From Lachnospiraceae bacterium UBA3273 (GTDB taxonomy: Bacteria > Bacillota > Clostridia > Lachnospirales > Lachnospiraceae), in NCBI GenBank assembly GCA_002362385.1, contig DEUB01000039.1, forward strand, positions 1 through 30,582: a stretch of DNA of 30,582 bases, written 5' to 3'. The notes below the pieces were generated by a model that searched no databases, was not told where the DNA came from, and saw nothing but the letters and a program-made list of their open reading frames with translations. This document shows, one piece after another, positions 13,719 to 22,692 of this stretch (positions are counted from its first letter, which is position 1; each line of letters begins with the position of its first letter). The position numbers and the translations under genes were made by a program.

Positions 13719-14893
13719 GAGATCCGTTATCAAGACAGATCAAGGAGATCAAACCCTCCGGGATCCGTAAATTTTTTGATATTGTAAGCGAGATGGAGGA
13801 TGCCATTTCCCTGGGTGTGGGAGAACCGGATTTCGATACCCCCTGGCATATTAGGGACGAGGGTATTTATTCCCTGGAAAAGGGACGCACCTTTTATACA
13901 TCCAACGCAGGTCTGAAGGAACTGAAAATGGAAATCTGCAATTATCTGAAACGAAGCCAGGGGTTGGATTATGATTTTAATAAACAGGTAATCGTTACGG
14001 TAGGCGGTTCCGAGGCTATCGATATCGGTCTTAGGGCCATGCTCGATCCGGGAGACGAGGTTTTGATCCCACAGCCAAGCTATGTTTCCTATGAGCCTTG
14101 CGCCATCTTAGCGGGAGGCGTTCCGGTCATCATTGATTTAAAGAATGAAAATGAGTTCCGGCTTACGGCAAAGGAGTTAGAGGACGCCATTACGGAAAAA
14201 ACAAAGGTATTGATCTTGCCTTTTCCCAATAACCCTACGGGGGCGATTATGGAAAAGAAGGATTTAGAGGCCATTGCAGAGGTTATTATCCGACACGACC
14301 TGTTCGTGATCTCAGATGAGATCTATGGCGAGCTTACATATAAGGGAGAGCATGTTTCTATTGCAACCCTTCCGGGAATGATAGAAAGGACGATTTTAAT
14401 AAACGGTTTTTCCAAGGCTTATGCCATGACCGGTTGGAGGCTTGGGTACGCATGCGGACCGAAAAATATTATCGAGCAGATGTTGAAGATCCATCAGTTT
14501 GCCATTATGTGCGCCCCTACCACCAGCCAGTATGCGGCGGTGGAGGCCCTTAAAAACGGGGATGAGGATGTAAAGCAGATGCGTGAAGCATATAACCAGA
14601 GGCGGCGTTACTTAATGCATGCTTTTAAAGAGATGGGGCTGCCCTGTTTTGAGCCTTACGGCGCATTTTATGTATTTCCCTGCATTAAGGAATTCGGCAT
14701 GACCAGCGATGAGTTTGCCAGCAGATTTTTGGAGGAAGAAAAGGTTGCGGTCGTACCGGGAACCGCCTTCGGGGACAGCGGGGAAGGATTTCTTCGTATT
14801 TCCTATGCATATTCATTAGAGGATCTGAAGGTATCCATCGGGCGCCTTGGGGATTTTGTGGCAAAATTGCGGAAGGAGCAGGCTGGCAGATAA
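13715..14893 (+). CDS. Class I/II PLP-dependent aminotransferase
   Basis: The 392-aa protein is a fold-type I aminotransferase, similar to aspartate/aromatic transaminases of the PatA type. Key residues visible are N173 in PNNPTG, D201 and Y204 in SDEIYGE, the pyridoxal lysine K234 in NGFSKAYAMTGWRLGY, and the carboxylate-binding arginine in GEGFLRISYA. The amino acid is not told by sequence. It is translationally coupled to the Lrp-type regulator upstream, and the trmL start is one base after its stop, so all three are probably on one mRNA. Confidence 0.94.
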   Translation: MRDPLSRQIKEIKPSGIRKFFDIVSEMEDAISLGVGEPDFDTPWHIRDEGIYSLEKGRTFYTSNAGLKELKMEICNYLKRSQGLDYDFNKQVIVTVGGSEAIDIGLRAMLDPGDEVLIPQPSYVSYEPCAILAGGVPVIIDLKNENEFRLTAKELEDAITEKTKVLILPFPNNPTGAIMEKKDLEAIAEVIIRHDLFVISDEIYGELTYKGEHVSIATLPGMIERTILINGFSKAYAMTGWRLGYACGPKNIIEQMLKIHQFAIMCAPTTSQYAAVEALKNGDEDVKQMREAYNQRRRYLMHAFKEMGLPCFEPYGAFYVFPCIKEFGMTSDEFASRFLEEEKVAVVPGTAFGDSGEGFLRISYAYSLEDLKVSIGRLGDFVAKLRKEQAGR

Positions 14894-14894
14894 T

Positions 14895-15392
14895 ATGCAT
14901 ATTGTGTTACATCAGCCGGAAATTCCGGCCAATACCGGTAATATCGGGAGGACCTGCGTAGCTACGGGGACCAGTCTTCATTTAATTGAGCCCCTGGGGT
15001 TTTCCCTTAGTGAAAAGGCGTTAAAAAGAGCGGGAATGGATTACTGGAAGGATCTGGACGTCCATACCTATATGAATTTTGAGGAATTTAGAAGGGAGCA
15101 TCCGGATGTTAAGATCTGGATGGCGACTACGAAGGCAAAGCATGTTTACTCGGATGTGGAGTTCGGACCGGATGATTATATTATGTTCGGGAAGGAGAGC
15201 GCAGGGATCCCGGAAGAGATCCTGGTGGAGTATGAAAAGACTTGTATACGGATCCCTATGGAGCCGGCTATCAGGTCGCTTAATTTGTCTAATTCGGTGG
15301 CGGTGGTGCTTTATGAGGCGCTGCGGCAGCAGAATTTTGCATCTATGCAGCTGGAGGGGGAATTGCACAGGCTGCATTGGAGCGGGGAATAA
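14895..15392 (+). CDS. trmL: tRNA (cytidine(34)-2'-O)-methyltransferase
   Basis: The 165-aa SPOUT enzyme methylates the 2'-OH of the wobble base of tRNA-Leu isoacceptors. It shows the three SPOUT motifs: PANTGNIGRTCVATG near the N-terminus, IMFGKESAGIP in the middle and IPMEPAIRSLNLSNSVAVVLYEA at the C-terminus, where the trefoil knot binds SAM. ATG 14895 gives the normal family start MHIVLHQPEIP; the open frame continues upstream into the aminotransferase but is not conserved. The ribosome binding site AGGAG lies inside the end of the aminotransferase gene. Confidence 0.95.
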   Translation: MHIVLHQPEIPANTGNIGRTCVATGTSLHLIEPLGFSLSEKALKRAGMDYWKDLDVHTYMNFEEFRREHPDVKIWMATTKAKHVYSDVEFGPDDYIMFGKESAGIPEEILVEYEKTCIRIPMEPAIRSLNLSNSVAVVLYEALRQQNFASMQLEGELHRLHWSGE

Positions 15393-15396
15393 AAAA

Positions 15397-15434
15397 CACC
15401 TTCAAAGTAAACCGCGCTAGAGGCTTTGAAGGTG
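15397..15434. terminator. Bidirectional terminator between trmL and DUF885 gene
   Basis: A perfect 11-bp stem, CACCTTCAAAG (15397-15407) with CTTTGAAGGTG (15424-15434), lies between convergent genes. On the minus strand it is followed by TTTTTT, and on the plus strand by a T-rich run. Confidence 0.85.
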
Positions 15435-15443
15435 GTTTCTATT

Positions 15444-17267
15444 CTACTTTTCGGCGCCGCCTAAGTGGCGTATATATTTCTTTAAGTTATCAAAGCTCTG
15501 GGGACCCGCTTCCAGCAGCATCTGATGGAAGGCTTTATCGCTGTAAGCATCGCCCCAGCATTCCTTTGCCAGATTTTTGCATTCCAGCATTTTTAAATAG
15601 CCCCCGTAGTATGTAATATAAGTCCCCGGTTCCATGACGATATAATCATAAACAGCCTGAATGTCTTCGTCTTTTGTAATGCCGATCTTATAAAGATATG
15701 GCCTGATTTCAGCAGGAGTGGCATTCTCATAATGGATCATAATATCGATAATGGAATAGAGGTTTAAGCATATACTTCTGTTAAAATAGAGGTAATCATA
15801 GTATAAAGAAGCTTCCTCGCTGCCGGTCAGTTCGGCGGCGGCTTTCTTTGCGTAGTCGTAGGAAAGGAACTCTACATAGGTGGCGTAACCTTCCGTGTAC
15901 CCGTTAAAGGAAGCTACGCCTGAAAGGGAAGGAAGATTAGCCGAAGCTAATGCCTTGGCGGTAGTGACGGACTGGTATAAATGTCCGGGAAATCCTTCGT
16001 GGGCAAGGGTGGTAAAAAGGGAGATCCCTTTTGGAGTCTGGCTGCGGTTTATGTAAATGACGTTTCGCGTGGGATCGTCAACGGGAGGCGTAAAATAATA
16101 AGCGGGATTGGTATAGTCCTCCATGGCTGCGGAAACGTCTTTTAAAGCGTATGGATAGGTTTTTTCATCGGGCGCCGGAAAGTCCCCGGAGATCTGCTGC
16201 TTTAGGATCTCAATACATTGTTCCGGAGTAAGGGCGCGCAAAGGATCTCCGGCGGCCTCATTCCCCATTAACCGGATAAAGTATTGGGGATTGGATTCCA
16301 AAATTTTATTCAACTCCGTAAAATCCGACATCAGCTGGCGGCTGAAGGCGTTTTTCAAAGCGGGGATATTGATGTCCTCCCCCAGAATCGTGGACACGTA
16401 TATCTCGTAATACTGCCTGCCTCCTTCATAAGCGCAAAGCCCCTTCTGTTCTGCTTTTCTTTCTCCCGATTTTAACAAAGTCAGGCTGTCGCCGGTCTTC
16501 TCATAGGCGGGCAGCAGCACGGTAGTAATGAGGCGCTGGTTCTCGTCTACATAATAACGGTATTCTTCTTCCGTAATGTCTCCGGACTGTAAAAGAGCCT
16601 TGAGCTTTGATTCAAAGGTAATTAAAAAAGGGTTATCCACGTCGCCAAGGCCGCAGAAATGGTCTAAGGATGCGATGACCTTATCTGCAGTGGAATCGGC
16701 CATAAACATGCCCTTTTGGGCTTTTTCCTTTTCATATTGACACAACCCGCCCAGATAATCGGGGATCAATGCGAGGATCTGAAGATATTCCTCCACGTCC
16801 GCTTTATCCTCTAAGGAAAATTCCGTCAGCAGAATGGGAAGCTCGTTCTGGACGCCGCTATAGGGAGAAAAGGGCTCTTCAAAATACTTATATTCCGACA
16901 GCTTGACGGTATGGGACAGATAGAAGGAAAGGGAATCGCGAAGCAGTATTCCCTTTAAATCAGTCTCCTTCAGATCCAGGGCACTCAACTGCTCGTAAAG
17001 GGCTTTTGTCTCCTCGATCTGTTCCTGCTCTTTTTCCGGAGAATAAAGGGGCATGGAAATGGTCTCATCTATTCCGGCTTTCCCAGGATCGGTTATCAAA
17101 AAGTGGGCAAGGAGAGAGTTGTCTTCCAGATTCTGCACTAAAAGCTTTTCGGTAATTTTTCTGAAATCCCGCCTGGGGGAGGTCTGTATATAAATAAAAG
17201 AAGTGATGCCCAGACTAAAAATTACCAAAAAGCTGAATAATAAAATAGTAGCGCGTTTTTTTAACAT
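15444..17267 (-). CDS. DUF885 family protein (metallopeptidase-like), membrane-anchored or secreted
   Basis: The 607-aa protein starts with a basic stretch and a hydrophobic helix (ATILLFSFLVIFSLGITSFIY, residues 6-26), a signal anchor or uncleaved signal. The rest is a helical DUF885 domain. The metal-binding-like motif is HEGFPGH at 423-429, followed by YTEGYATYVE, which supplies a further glutamate. DUF885 proteins are related to zinc carboxypeptidase/oligopeptidase folds, and many are predicted peptidases. The substrate here is unknown, but a peptidase acting on the outer face of the membrane is the best guess. It is a single gene with its own terminator at 15397-15434 and a divergent promoter region shared with metG. 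Confidence 0.87.
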   Translation of the reverse strand: MLKKRATILLFSFLVIFSLGITSFIYIQTSPRRDFRKITEKLLVQNLEDNSLLAHFLITDPGKAGIDETISMPLYSPEKEQEQIEETKALYEQLSALDLKETDLKGILLRDSLSFYLSHTVKLSEYKYFEEPFSPYSGVQNELPILLTEFSLEDKADVEEYLQILALIPDYLGGLCQYEKEKAQKGMFMADSTADKVIASLDHFCGLGDVDNPFLITFESKLKALLQSGDITEEEYRYYVDENQRLITTVLLPAYEKTGDSLTLLKSGERKAEQKGLCAYEGGRQYYEIYVSTILGEDINIPALKNAFSRQLMSDFTELNKILESNPQYFIRLMGNEAAGDPLRALTPEQCIEILKQQISGDFPAPDEKTYPYALKDVSAAMEDYTNPAYYFTPPVDDPTRNVIYINRSQTPKGISLFTTLAHEGFPGHLYQSVTTAKALASANLPSLSGVASFNGYTEGYATYVEFLSYDYAKKAAAELTGSEEASLYYDYLYFNRSICLNLYSIIDIMIHYENATPAEIRPYLYKIGITKDEDIQAVYDYIVMEPGTYITYYGGYLKMLECKNLAKECWGDAYSDKAFHQMLLEAGPQSFDNLKKYIRHLGGAEK

Positions 17268-17437
17268 GGATAAACACCGTTTTTTTCTATATTAATATGA
17301 GCATAGGCTTGTCACAAATTACAATAACCAATATTTGACATGGAATGGCTGCTGTGTTAGTCTAACAATTAGGTAAGTATTCGTTTTTTTATCGGCTCAA
17401 GGGCGGATAAAGGCGTTTTTATAGGAGGCACAAACAA
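17268..17437. promoter_or_regulatory. Divergent promoter region of DUF885 gene and metG
   Basis: On the plus strand TTGACA (17335-17340) is followed after 17 bases by TAGTCT, a weak -10, about 75 bases before metG. A short palindrome GTTAG-T-CTAAC lies at the same place. On the minus strand TTGTGA with TAATAT (17 bases) may serve the DUF885 gene. I see no T-box motif or S-box-like structure in the metG leader. Confidence 0.4.
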
Positions 17438-19417
17438 ATGAACAAAGGAAAATTTTATATGACTACGGCCATTGCCTATACTTCAGGCAAGCCCCACATC
17501 GGCAACAGCTACGAGATCGTGCTGGCGGACAGTATTGCCCGTTTTAAAAGGAAAGACGGCTACGATGTTTTTTTCCAGACGGGGACCGATGAGCACGGAC
17601 AGAAGATCGAGCTAAAGGCGGAAGAGGCAGGGATCACGCCTAAGGAATTTGTGGATGATGTGGCGGCGCAGATCAGAAAGATCTGCGATATGCTGAATAC
17701 ATCTTATGATAAATTTATCCGTACAACTGACGATTATCATGAAAGACAGGTACAGAAGATCTTCAAGAAGCTGTACGACCAGGGAGACATTTATAAAGGA
17801 GCTTATAAAGGGCTGTACTGCACCCCCTGCGAGTCCTTCTGGACAGAGTCCCAGTTAGTGGACGGCAAATGCCCTGACTGCGGCAGGGAGGTAAAGCCCG
17901 CAGAGGAAGAGGCATATTTCTTTAAAATGAGCAAATATGCGGACAGACTCATTGAGCATATCAATTCCCATCCGGAATTTATCCAGCCTGTGAGCCGCAA
18001 AAATGAGATGATGAACAATTTCCTCCTGCCGGGCTTACAGGACCTGTGCGTATCCCGTACCTCTTTTAAATGGGGAATTCCCGTCGATTTTGACGACAAG
18101 CATGTGGTCTATGTGTGGCTGGATGCGCTTACCAACTATATCACGGGTATCGGTTATGATACGGAAGGCAGCAGCGAACAGTACAAAAAGCTGTGGCCTG
18201 CGGATCTGCATTTGATAGGAAAGGATATTATCCGATTCCATACCATTTACTGGCCGATCTTTCTGATGGCCTTAGGCGAGCCCCTGCCCAAGCAGGTGTT
18301 CGGCCATCCCTGGCTGCTTCAGGGCGACGGCAAAATGAGCAAGTCCAAAGGGAATGTGATCTATGCGGAGGATCTTATAGATTTCTTCGGCGTGGATGCG
18401 GTCCGCTATTTTGTGCTTCACGAAATGCCCTTTGAAAATGATGGAGTCATTACCTGGGAGCTGATGGTGGAGCGATTAAATTCCGACCTTGCAAATACCC
18501 TTGGCAACCTGGTAAACAGAACGATTTCCATGAGCAATAAATATTTTGGCGGCGTGGTCGCCCATAAAGGCGAGAGCAGCGATGAGGCGCAGGCGGCATT
18601 CGACGCCGATCTGAAAGCGGTCGTTACGGGAACTTATCAAAAGGTATCCCGGAAAATGGACGATTTGCGAGTGGCTGACGCCATAACCGAAATCTTCGCA
18701 TTATTTAAACGATGCAACAAATATATCGATGAAACGGAGCCGTGGGTACTTTCAAAGGATGAGGAAAAGAAGGACCGTCTTTCCACCGTTTTATATAATC
18801 TGGTAGAAGGCATTACGATCGGAGCTTCCCTATTAGAGCCGTTTATGCCTGAAACAGCGGCAAAGATCGCAGCCCAGCTTAATACGGATATCCGGAGCTT
18901 TGACGATATTGAAAAATTCGGCTTATATCCTTCTGGAAACACGGTTACCGATAAACCGGAAATCTTATTCCAGAGACTGGATGTAAAGGAAGTAGTAGAA
19001 AAGGCGGACGCCATGTTTGCAGCCAGAAAGGCGGAGACAGGCGTTCCCGAAGAAGAGGAGGAAGAGCCTGTTATCGACATGGAGGCAAAGCCTGAAATAA
19101 CCTTTGAGGATTTTGAAAAAATGCAGTTTGCGGTAGGAAAGATCATTGCCTGCGAGGCCGTGCCGAAAAGCAAAAAGCTCCTCTGTTCTCAGGTTAAAGT
19201 GGGAAGTCAGGTCAAACAGATCGTTTCGGGCATCAAGGCCTATTACACGCCGGAGGAAATGGTGGGCAAGCAGGTCATGGTGCTGGTAAATTTAAAGCCT
19301 GCCAGGTTAGCAGGGGTTTTATCCGAAGGAATGTTATTATGCGCAGAAGATGCCGAGGGAAATCTGGCGCTTGTAACACCGGAAAAACCGATGCCGGCAG
19401 GAGCGGAAATCTGCTGA
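17438..19417 (+). CDS. metG: Methionyl-tRNA synthetase
   Basis: The 659-aa class I synthetase charges tRNA-Met. It has the HIGN signature at 20-23 (HIGH variant), a zinc knuckle with C128, C131, C145 and C148 (CTPC...CPDC), and KMSKS at 299-303. A helical anticodon-binding domain follows to about 510. A C-terminal tRNA-binding (EMAP/Trbp111) domain covers about 550-659 (FEKMQFAVGKIIACEAVP...GMLLCAED), joined by a Glu-rich linker. The length is normal for the Firmicute form. AGGAGG lies 10 bases before the ATG. Confidence 0.98.
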   Translation: MNKGKFYMTTAIAYTSGKPHIGNSYEIVLADSIARFKRKDGYDVFFQTGTDEHGQKIELKAEEAGITPKEFVDDVAAQIRKICDMLNTSYDKFIRTTDDYHERQVQKIFKKLYDQGDIYKGAYKGLYCTPCESFWTESQLVDGKCPDCGREVKPAEEEAYFFKMSKYADRLIEHINSHPEFIQPVSRKNEMMNNFLLPGLQDLCVSRTSFKWGIPVDFDDKHVVYVWLDALTNYITGIGYDTEGSSEQYKKLWPADLHLIGKDIIRFHTIYWPIFLMALGEPLPKQVFGHPWLLQGDGKMSKSKGNVIYAEDLIDFFGVDAVRYFVLHEMPFENDGVITWELMVERLNSDLANTLGNLVNRTISMSNKYFGGVVAHKGESSDEAQAAFDADLKAVVTGTYQKVSRKMDDLRVADAITEIFALFKRCNKYIDETEPWVLSKDEEKKDRLSTVLYNLVEGITIGASLLEPFMPETAAKIAAQLNTDIRSFDDIEKFGLYPSGNTVTDKPEILFQRLDVKEVVEKADAMFAARKAETGVPEEEEEEPVIDMEAKPEITFEDFEKMQFAVGKIIACEAVPKSKKLLCSQVKVGSQVKQIVSGIKAYYTPEEMVGKQVMVLVNLKPARLAGVLSEGMLLCAEDAEGNLALVTPEKPMPAGAEIC

Positions 19418-19502
19418 AGCAGGAAATAGGATTTTGGGGGTAAATGCCGTAGGGCAGAAACGTATCATGAAACCGTGTTGTTAAAGATGTATAGGGAGAG
19501 CT

Positions 19503-20441
19503 ATGGTAAACAGAACTTATTTTACATTTCCATCCAGAGATGGTTTCCATACCATCCATGCAATGAAATGGCAGTCAGATGAGGTAGAGCCGGTCGGCAT
19601 ATTGCAGCTGATACACGGCATGGCGGAATATGTGGCCCGTTACGAAGAGGTCGCTGTTCATTTTGCAGAAAAAGGCTTTATTGTGGTGGGGGACGACCAT
19701 TTAGGACATGGGGACACGGCAAAGGAATACGGGGATTACGGTTTTTTCTGTAAAAACGATCCCGTTACGGTTTTGGTAAGGGATGAACACCGTCTGAAGA
19801 AGATCGTTCAGAAGGACTATGAAGGGCTGCCTTATTTCATTCTGGGACACAGTATGGGATCCCTGATCCTGCGCAATTACCTCTGCCGTTACGGAAGCGG
19901 GATCGACGGGGCGGTCATATGCGGCACTGCCCATTACGGAAGGCTTTCGCTGTTTGTCGGGAAGCTGTTGACGGGTATTTTAAAAATAGCGGGAAAAGAA
20001 AAGAACAAAAGCGCTCTTCTGGATGAGGTCATGTTTGGTTCCTTTAATAAAAGGACTGAAAAAAGAACGGCTTTTGACTGGATCTGTTCTGATGAGCGGG
20101 TGGTAGACTCTTATATGAACGACCCCTCTTGCGGTTTCCTCTTTACCGTAAACGGTTATGATACTCTGATAGAGCTTATAAAAAAGTTAAATAAAAGATC
20201 ATATCTTTCCAAAATGCCGAAGAAGCTGCCGGTGTTATTTATATCGGGAGCGGAAGATCCGGTGGGAAATTACGGAAAGGCCGTGCAGGATGTTTATGAT
20301 ACTTTCCTGCATTTGGATTTGACAAAAGTACAGATAAAGTTATATAATGACGCCCGTCATGAACTGTTAAACGAAAAGCAGAAGATGCAGGTTTATGAGG
20401 ATGTGTCTAACTGGCTTTTTAAAGTGATTTATGAGAAATAG
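19503..20441 (+). CDS. Alpha/beta hydrolase, monoacylglycerol-lipase type
   Basis: The 312-aa protein is a serine hydrolase of the S33/Hydrolase_4 group that cleaves esters such as monoacylglycerols or lysophospholipids. The triad can be read: S117 in GHSMGS, D252 in SGAEDPVG and H286 in DARHELLNE. The oxyanion region HGMAEYVARYE (39-49) is typical. No signal peptide, so it is cytoplasmic. It lies 85 bases after metG, with GGGAG before the ATG and no terminator between, and is followed by the DUF1002 gene. Confidence 0.92.
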   Translation: MVNRTYFTFPSRDGFHTIHAMKWQSDEVEPVGILQLIHGMAEYVARYEEVAVHFAEKGFIVVGDDHLGHGDTAKEYGDYGFFCKNDPVTVLVRDEHRLKKIVQKDYEGLPYFILGHSMGSLILRNYLCRYGSGIDGAVICGTAHYGRLSLFVGKLLTGILKIAGKEKNKSALLDEVMFGSFNKRTEKRTAFDWICSDERVVDSYMNDPSCGFLFTVNGYDTLIELIKKLNKRSYLSKMPKKLPVLFISGAEDPVGNYGKAVQDVYDTFLHLDLTKVQIKLYNDARHELLNEKQKMQVYEDVSNWLFKVIYEK

Positions 20442-20484
20442 CTTCGGCTTTTTCCAAAATCCCGAAAGAAGGAGGACGAAAATT

Positions 20485-21381
20485 ATGAAAAAATGGATTC
20501 ATGTTATCCTGGGTACGCTTTTGCTGACTCTTATGCTGGGAGCGACAGCCCTTGCGGCGCCCAAGGAAGGTACTATTATTGCCCTGGGAGCGGATCTGTC
20601 CCCGGAACAGAGGGCAACTGTATTAAGCCTTATGGGCGTGACGGAAGAAGAACTGTCTTCTTATACGGTCATTACCATTACAAACAGCGATGAGCATCAA
20701 TATCTGGATTCCTATCTGGATCCTTCCGTGATCGGAACAAAGGCTTTATCCAGCGTTATGGTAACGCCGGCGGAAAGCGGCCATGGGGTCATGGTAACTA
20801 CCCAGAACATCAATTACTGTACCACGGGCATGTATAGGAACGCTTTGCTGACGGCAGGCGTGGAGGATGCGGATATATTGGTGGTTGGACCTACGGAAAT
20901 TTCGGGAACCGCAGCTTTGATCGGAGCCTTAAAGGCATACGAGAAGGCTTCGGGAGAAACCATTTCGGATTCCACCATGGATACGGCCTTAAACGAACTG
21001 ATCGCAACGGGAGAAATTGCTTCCAAGAGCGCCAACAGTGAAGAAGTGGAAGAATTGATCGCTTTTATCAAGGCAAAGCTGGCAGCGGGAGAGTTGGAAA
21101 CGGAAGAGGATATCCGCAGGGCCATTGCCGAAGGAGAACAGCGGTTTGGCGTTTCCCTGGACGAAAGCGAGATTCAGCAGATCGTGGATTTTATGATGAA
21201 AATTAAAAAGCTGGGTCTTGATCCCAATGTCCTGCTTGACCAGGCGGCGGATCTGTATGATCAGTTCGGCGACGAACTGTTGACCAAGGCTTCCGACGAA
21301 GGATTCTGGAAGAGCGTTTGGGGATTCTTTTCCAATTGCGGAAATTCCGTGATCGATTTCTTTAAAAATTTGTTCAGTTAA
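20485..21381 (+). CDS. Secreted DUF1002 protein
   Basis: The 298-aa protein has a clear signal peptide (MKKWIHVILGTLLLTLMLGA, cut after ALAA, residue about 29). The DUF1002 domain has GADLSPEQRATVLSLMGV and a later segment reading MYRNALLTAGVEDADILVVGP. The second half is helical and acidic. The function of DUF1002 is unknown; it is found outside the membrane of many Firmicutes. ATG 20485 has AGGAGG 8 bases upstream and gives the signal peptide directly; an earlier in-frame ATG at 20431 lies inside the hydrolase gene. It probably shares a transcript with the hydrolase. Confidence 0.9.
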   Translation: MKKWIHVILGTLLLTLMLGATALAAPKEGTIIALGADLSPEQRATVLSLMGVTEEELSSYTVITITNSDEHQYLDSYLDPSVIGTKALSSVMVTPAESGHGVMVTTQNINYCTTGMYRNALLTAGVEDADILVVGPTEISGTAALIGALKAYEKASGETISDSTMDTALNELIATGEIASKSANSEEVEELIAFIKAKLAAGELETEEDIRRAIAEGEQRFGVSLDESEIQQIVDFMMKIKKLGLDPNVLLDQAADLYDQFGDELLTKASDEGFWKSVWGFFSNCGNSVIDFFKNLFS

Positions 21382-21453
21382 GTATAAAATAAGAATAATT
21401 GCGAAAGATGATAGTGAAAGCCTAAATGTTTTGAACGAGAAAGGAAAATCACT

Positions 21454-22431
21454 ATGAAAATCGCATTTTACGCTACAAAGCCATATGACCGTATCTGGTT
21501 TGAACCACTGGCACGGGAATATGGCTTTTCCATTCATTTTATTGAGCTTCCCTGTAATGAGGATACGGTTTTTCTGGCAAAAGGATACGACGCCATCTGC
21601 ATTTTTGTAAACGACAGGGTAAACGCCAAAATGATAGATGAACTTTACAATATGAATGTGAAGGCAATTCTGTTAAGAAGCGCGGGCTTTAATCATGTGG
21701 ATATTAAAGCGGCGGAAGATAAGATCGCTGTTCTGAGGGTGCCCAGCTATTCTCCCGAGGCCGTTGCGGAATATGCGGCCGGACTGCTTTTATCGGTCAA
21801 CCGCTGTATTCATAAAGCATATTATCGGACCAGGGATTTCAATATGAGTATCCATGGCTTTATCGGAACGGATTTAAGCAACAAGACTGCCGGAGTCATA
21901 GGAACCGGCAAGATCGGCCAGGCCATGATACGCATTCTGGAGGGCTTTGGAATGAATGTTTTGGCATACGATCCCTATCCTGTGGAAGGCCTGGGGGTGG
22001 AATATGTTTCTTTAGAGGAGCTTTTTAAACAATCTGACGCCATTACGCTGCACTGTCCCCTGACAAAGGAGACAAAGCATATCATCAATAAAAAGAGCAT
22101 TAAAATGATGAAGGACGGGGTTTACCTGGTCAATACCTCAAGAGGGTCCCTGATCGATTCGGAAGACCTTTTGGACGGACTGATCGAAGGTAAATTCGGC
22201 GGAGTCGGATTGGACGTATACGAGGAAGAGGAAGGAATCTTCTACGAAGACCGTTCCACCGTGATCGTAGAAGACGAAGTACTTGCCCGTCTCATGACAT
22301 TCCCCAACGTCCTGATCACTTCCCACATGGGCTTTTTCACAAAAGAAGCCATGGAAGCCATAGCCATCGAGACCCTTGAAAATGCCTACGCCTTAGAAAA
22401 TGGTTTGCCGCTGTTGAATAAAGTGGTATAA
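21454..22431 (+). CDS. D-2-hydroxyacid dehydrogenase, D-lactate dehydrogenase type
   Basis: The 325-aa protein reduces a 2-keto acid with NADH; the closest form is fermentative D-lactate dehydrogenase (EC 1.1.1.28), cytoplasmic. The NAD-binding GxGxxG is at 150-155 (GTGKIG) with an acidic D173 in AYDPYP. The catalytic trio is R230 in NTSRGSLID, E259 in DVYEEEEGIF and H291 in SHMGFFTKEA. The length is normal. GAAAGGA precedes the ATG. The gene is followed by the structured block at 22442-22672. Confidence 0.92.
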   Translation: MKIAFYATKPYDRIWFEPLAREYGFSIHFIELPCNEDTVFLAKGYDAICIFVNDRVNAKMIDELYNMNVKAILLRSAGFNHVDIKAAEDKIAVLRVPSYSPEAVAEYAAGLLLSVNRCIHKAYYRTRDFNMSIHGFIGTDLSNKTAGVIGTGKIGQAMIRILEGFGMNVLAYDPYPVEGLGVEYVSLEELFKQSDAITLHCPLTKETKHIINKKSIKMMKDGVYLVNTSRGSLIDSEDLLDGLIEGKFGGVGLDVYEEEEGIFYEDRSTVIVEDEVLARLMTFPNVLITSHMGFFTKEAMEAIAIETLENAYALENGLPLLNKVV

Positions 22432-22441
22432 TGTTCGTATA

Positions 22442-22672
22442 GGCAGAGTCAAGTATCCACAAATACGATTGCCAAGCTTGCTTGAGCAATCGTATTTATG
22501 GATATTTGACGAGCGAAGCGACCTTGTAAAAACGCAGTTTTTACAAGGCTCTGCCGTGAGTTGCCGGCAACCCTTTCCCCGGTCAGCGATATCCATACCT
22601 TTGTCGATATCCCTTTCCCCGGTCAGCAGCAGATATAACCCGGTGGCACCGCCCCTTCGCTCCCCCTCTGCC
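22442..22672. repeat. Structured intergenic element with nested inverted repeats
   Basis: This 231-base non-coding block is dense in symmetry. Arms 22448-22472 and 22486-22510 match over 25 bases with two differences, and the loop between pairs again (CAAGC-tt-GCTTG). A second hairpin, CTTGTAAAAAC-gca-GTTTTTACAAG, is at 22523-22547. The outer GGCAGAG (22442-22448) can pair with CTCTGCC at 22549-22555, closing a three-way junction, or with a second CTCTGCC at 22666-22672. GAGCGAAG (22511-22518) matches CTTCGCTC at 22655-22662. A perfect palindrome GTTGCCGGCAAC is at 22560-22571. It could be a dispersed MITE/REP-like repeat or a structured RNA; small ORFs across it look like chance. Confidence 0.7.
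22571..22627. repeat. 17-bp exact direct repeat, 40-bp period
   Basis: CCCTTTCCCCGGTCAGC occurs at 22571-22587 and again at 22611-22627. GATATC sits after the first copy (22588-22593) and at the edge of the second (22606-22611), so about one and a half copies of a 40-bp unit are present. It lies inside the structured block and is too short for a CRISPR array. Confidence 0.75.
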
Positions 22673-22692
22673 CTTACAAGGAGTTAATACTT

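Noticed and set aside
17268..17437. T-box or SAM riboswitch in front of metG
   Set aside because: No T-box GGTGG-type motif, no antiterminator or terminator pair, and the leader is too short.
22571..22627. CRISPR-like direct repeat
   Set aside because: Only two copies of 17 bases, a 23-base gap and no cas genes.
22393..22687. Two small ORFs (67 aa minus, 72 aa plus) over the structured block
   Set aside because: Both frames follow from the repeats; no conserved protein features and no ribosome binding sites. The nucleotide structure explains the region better.
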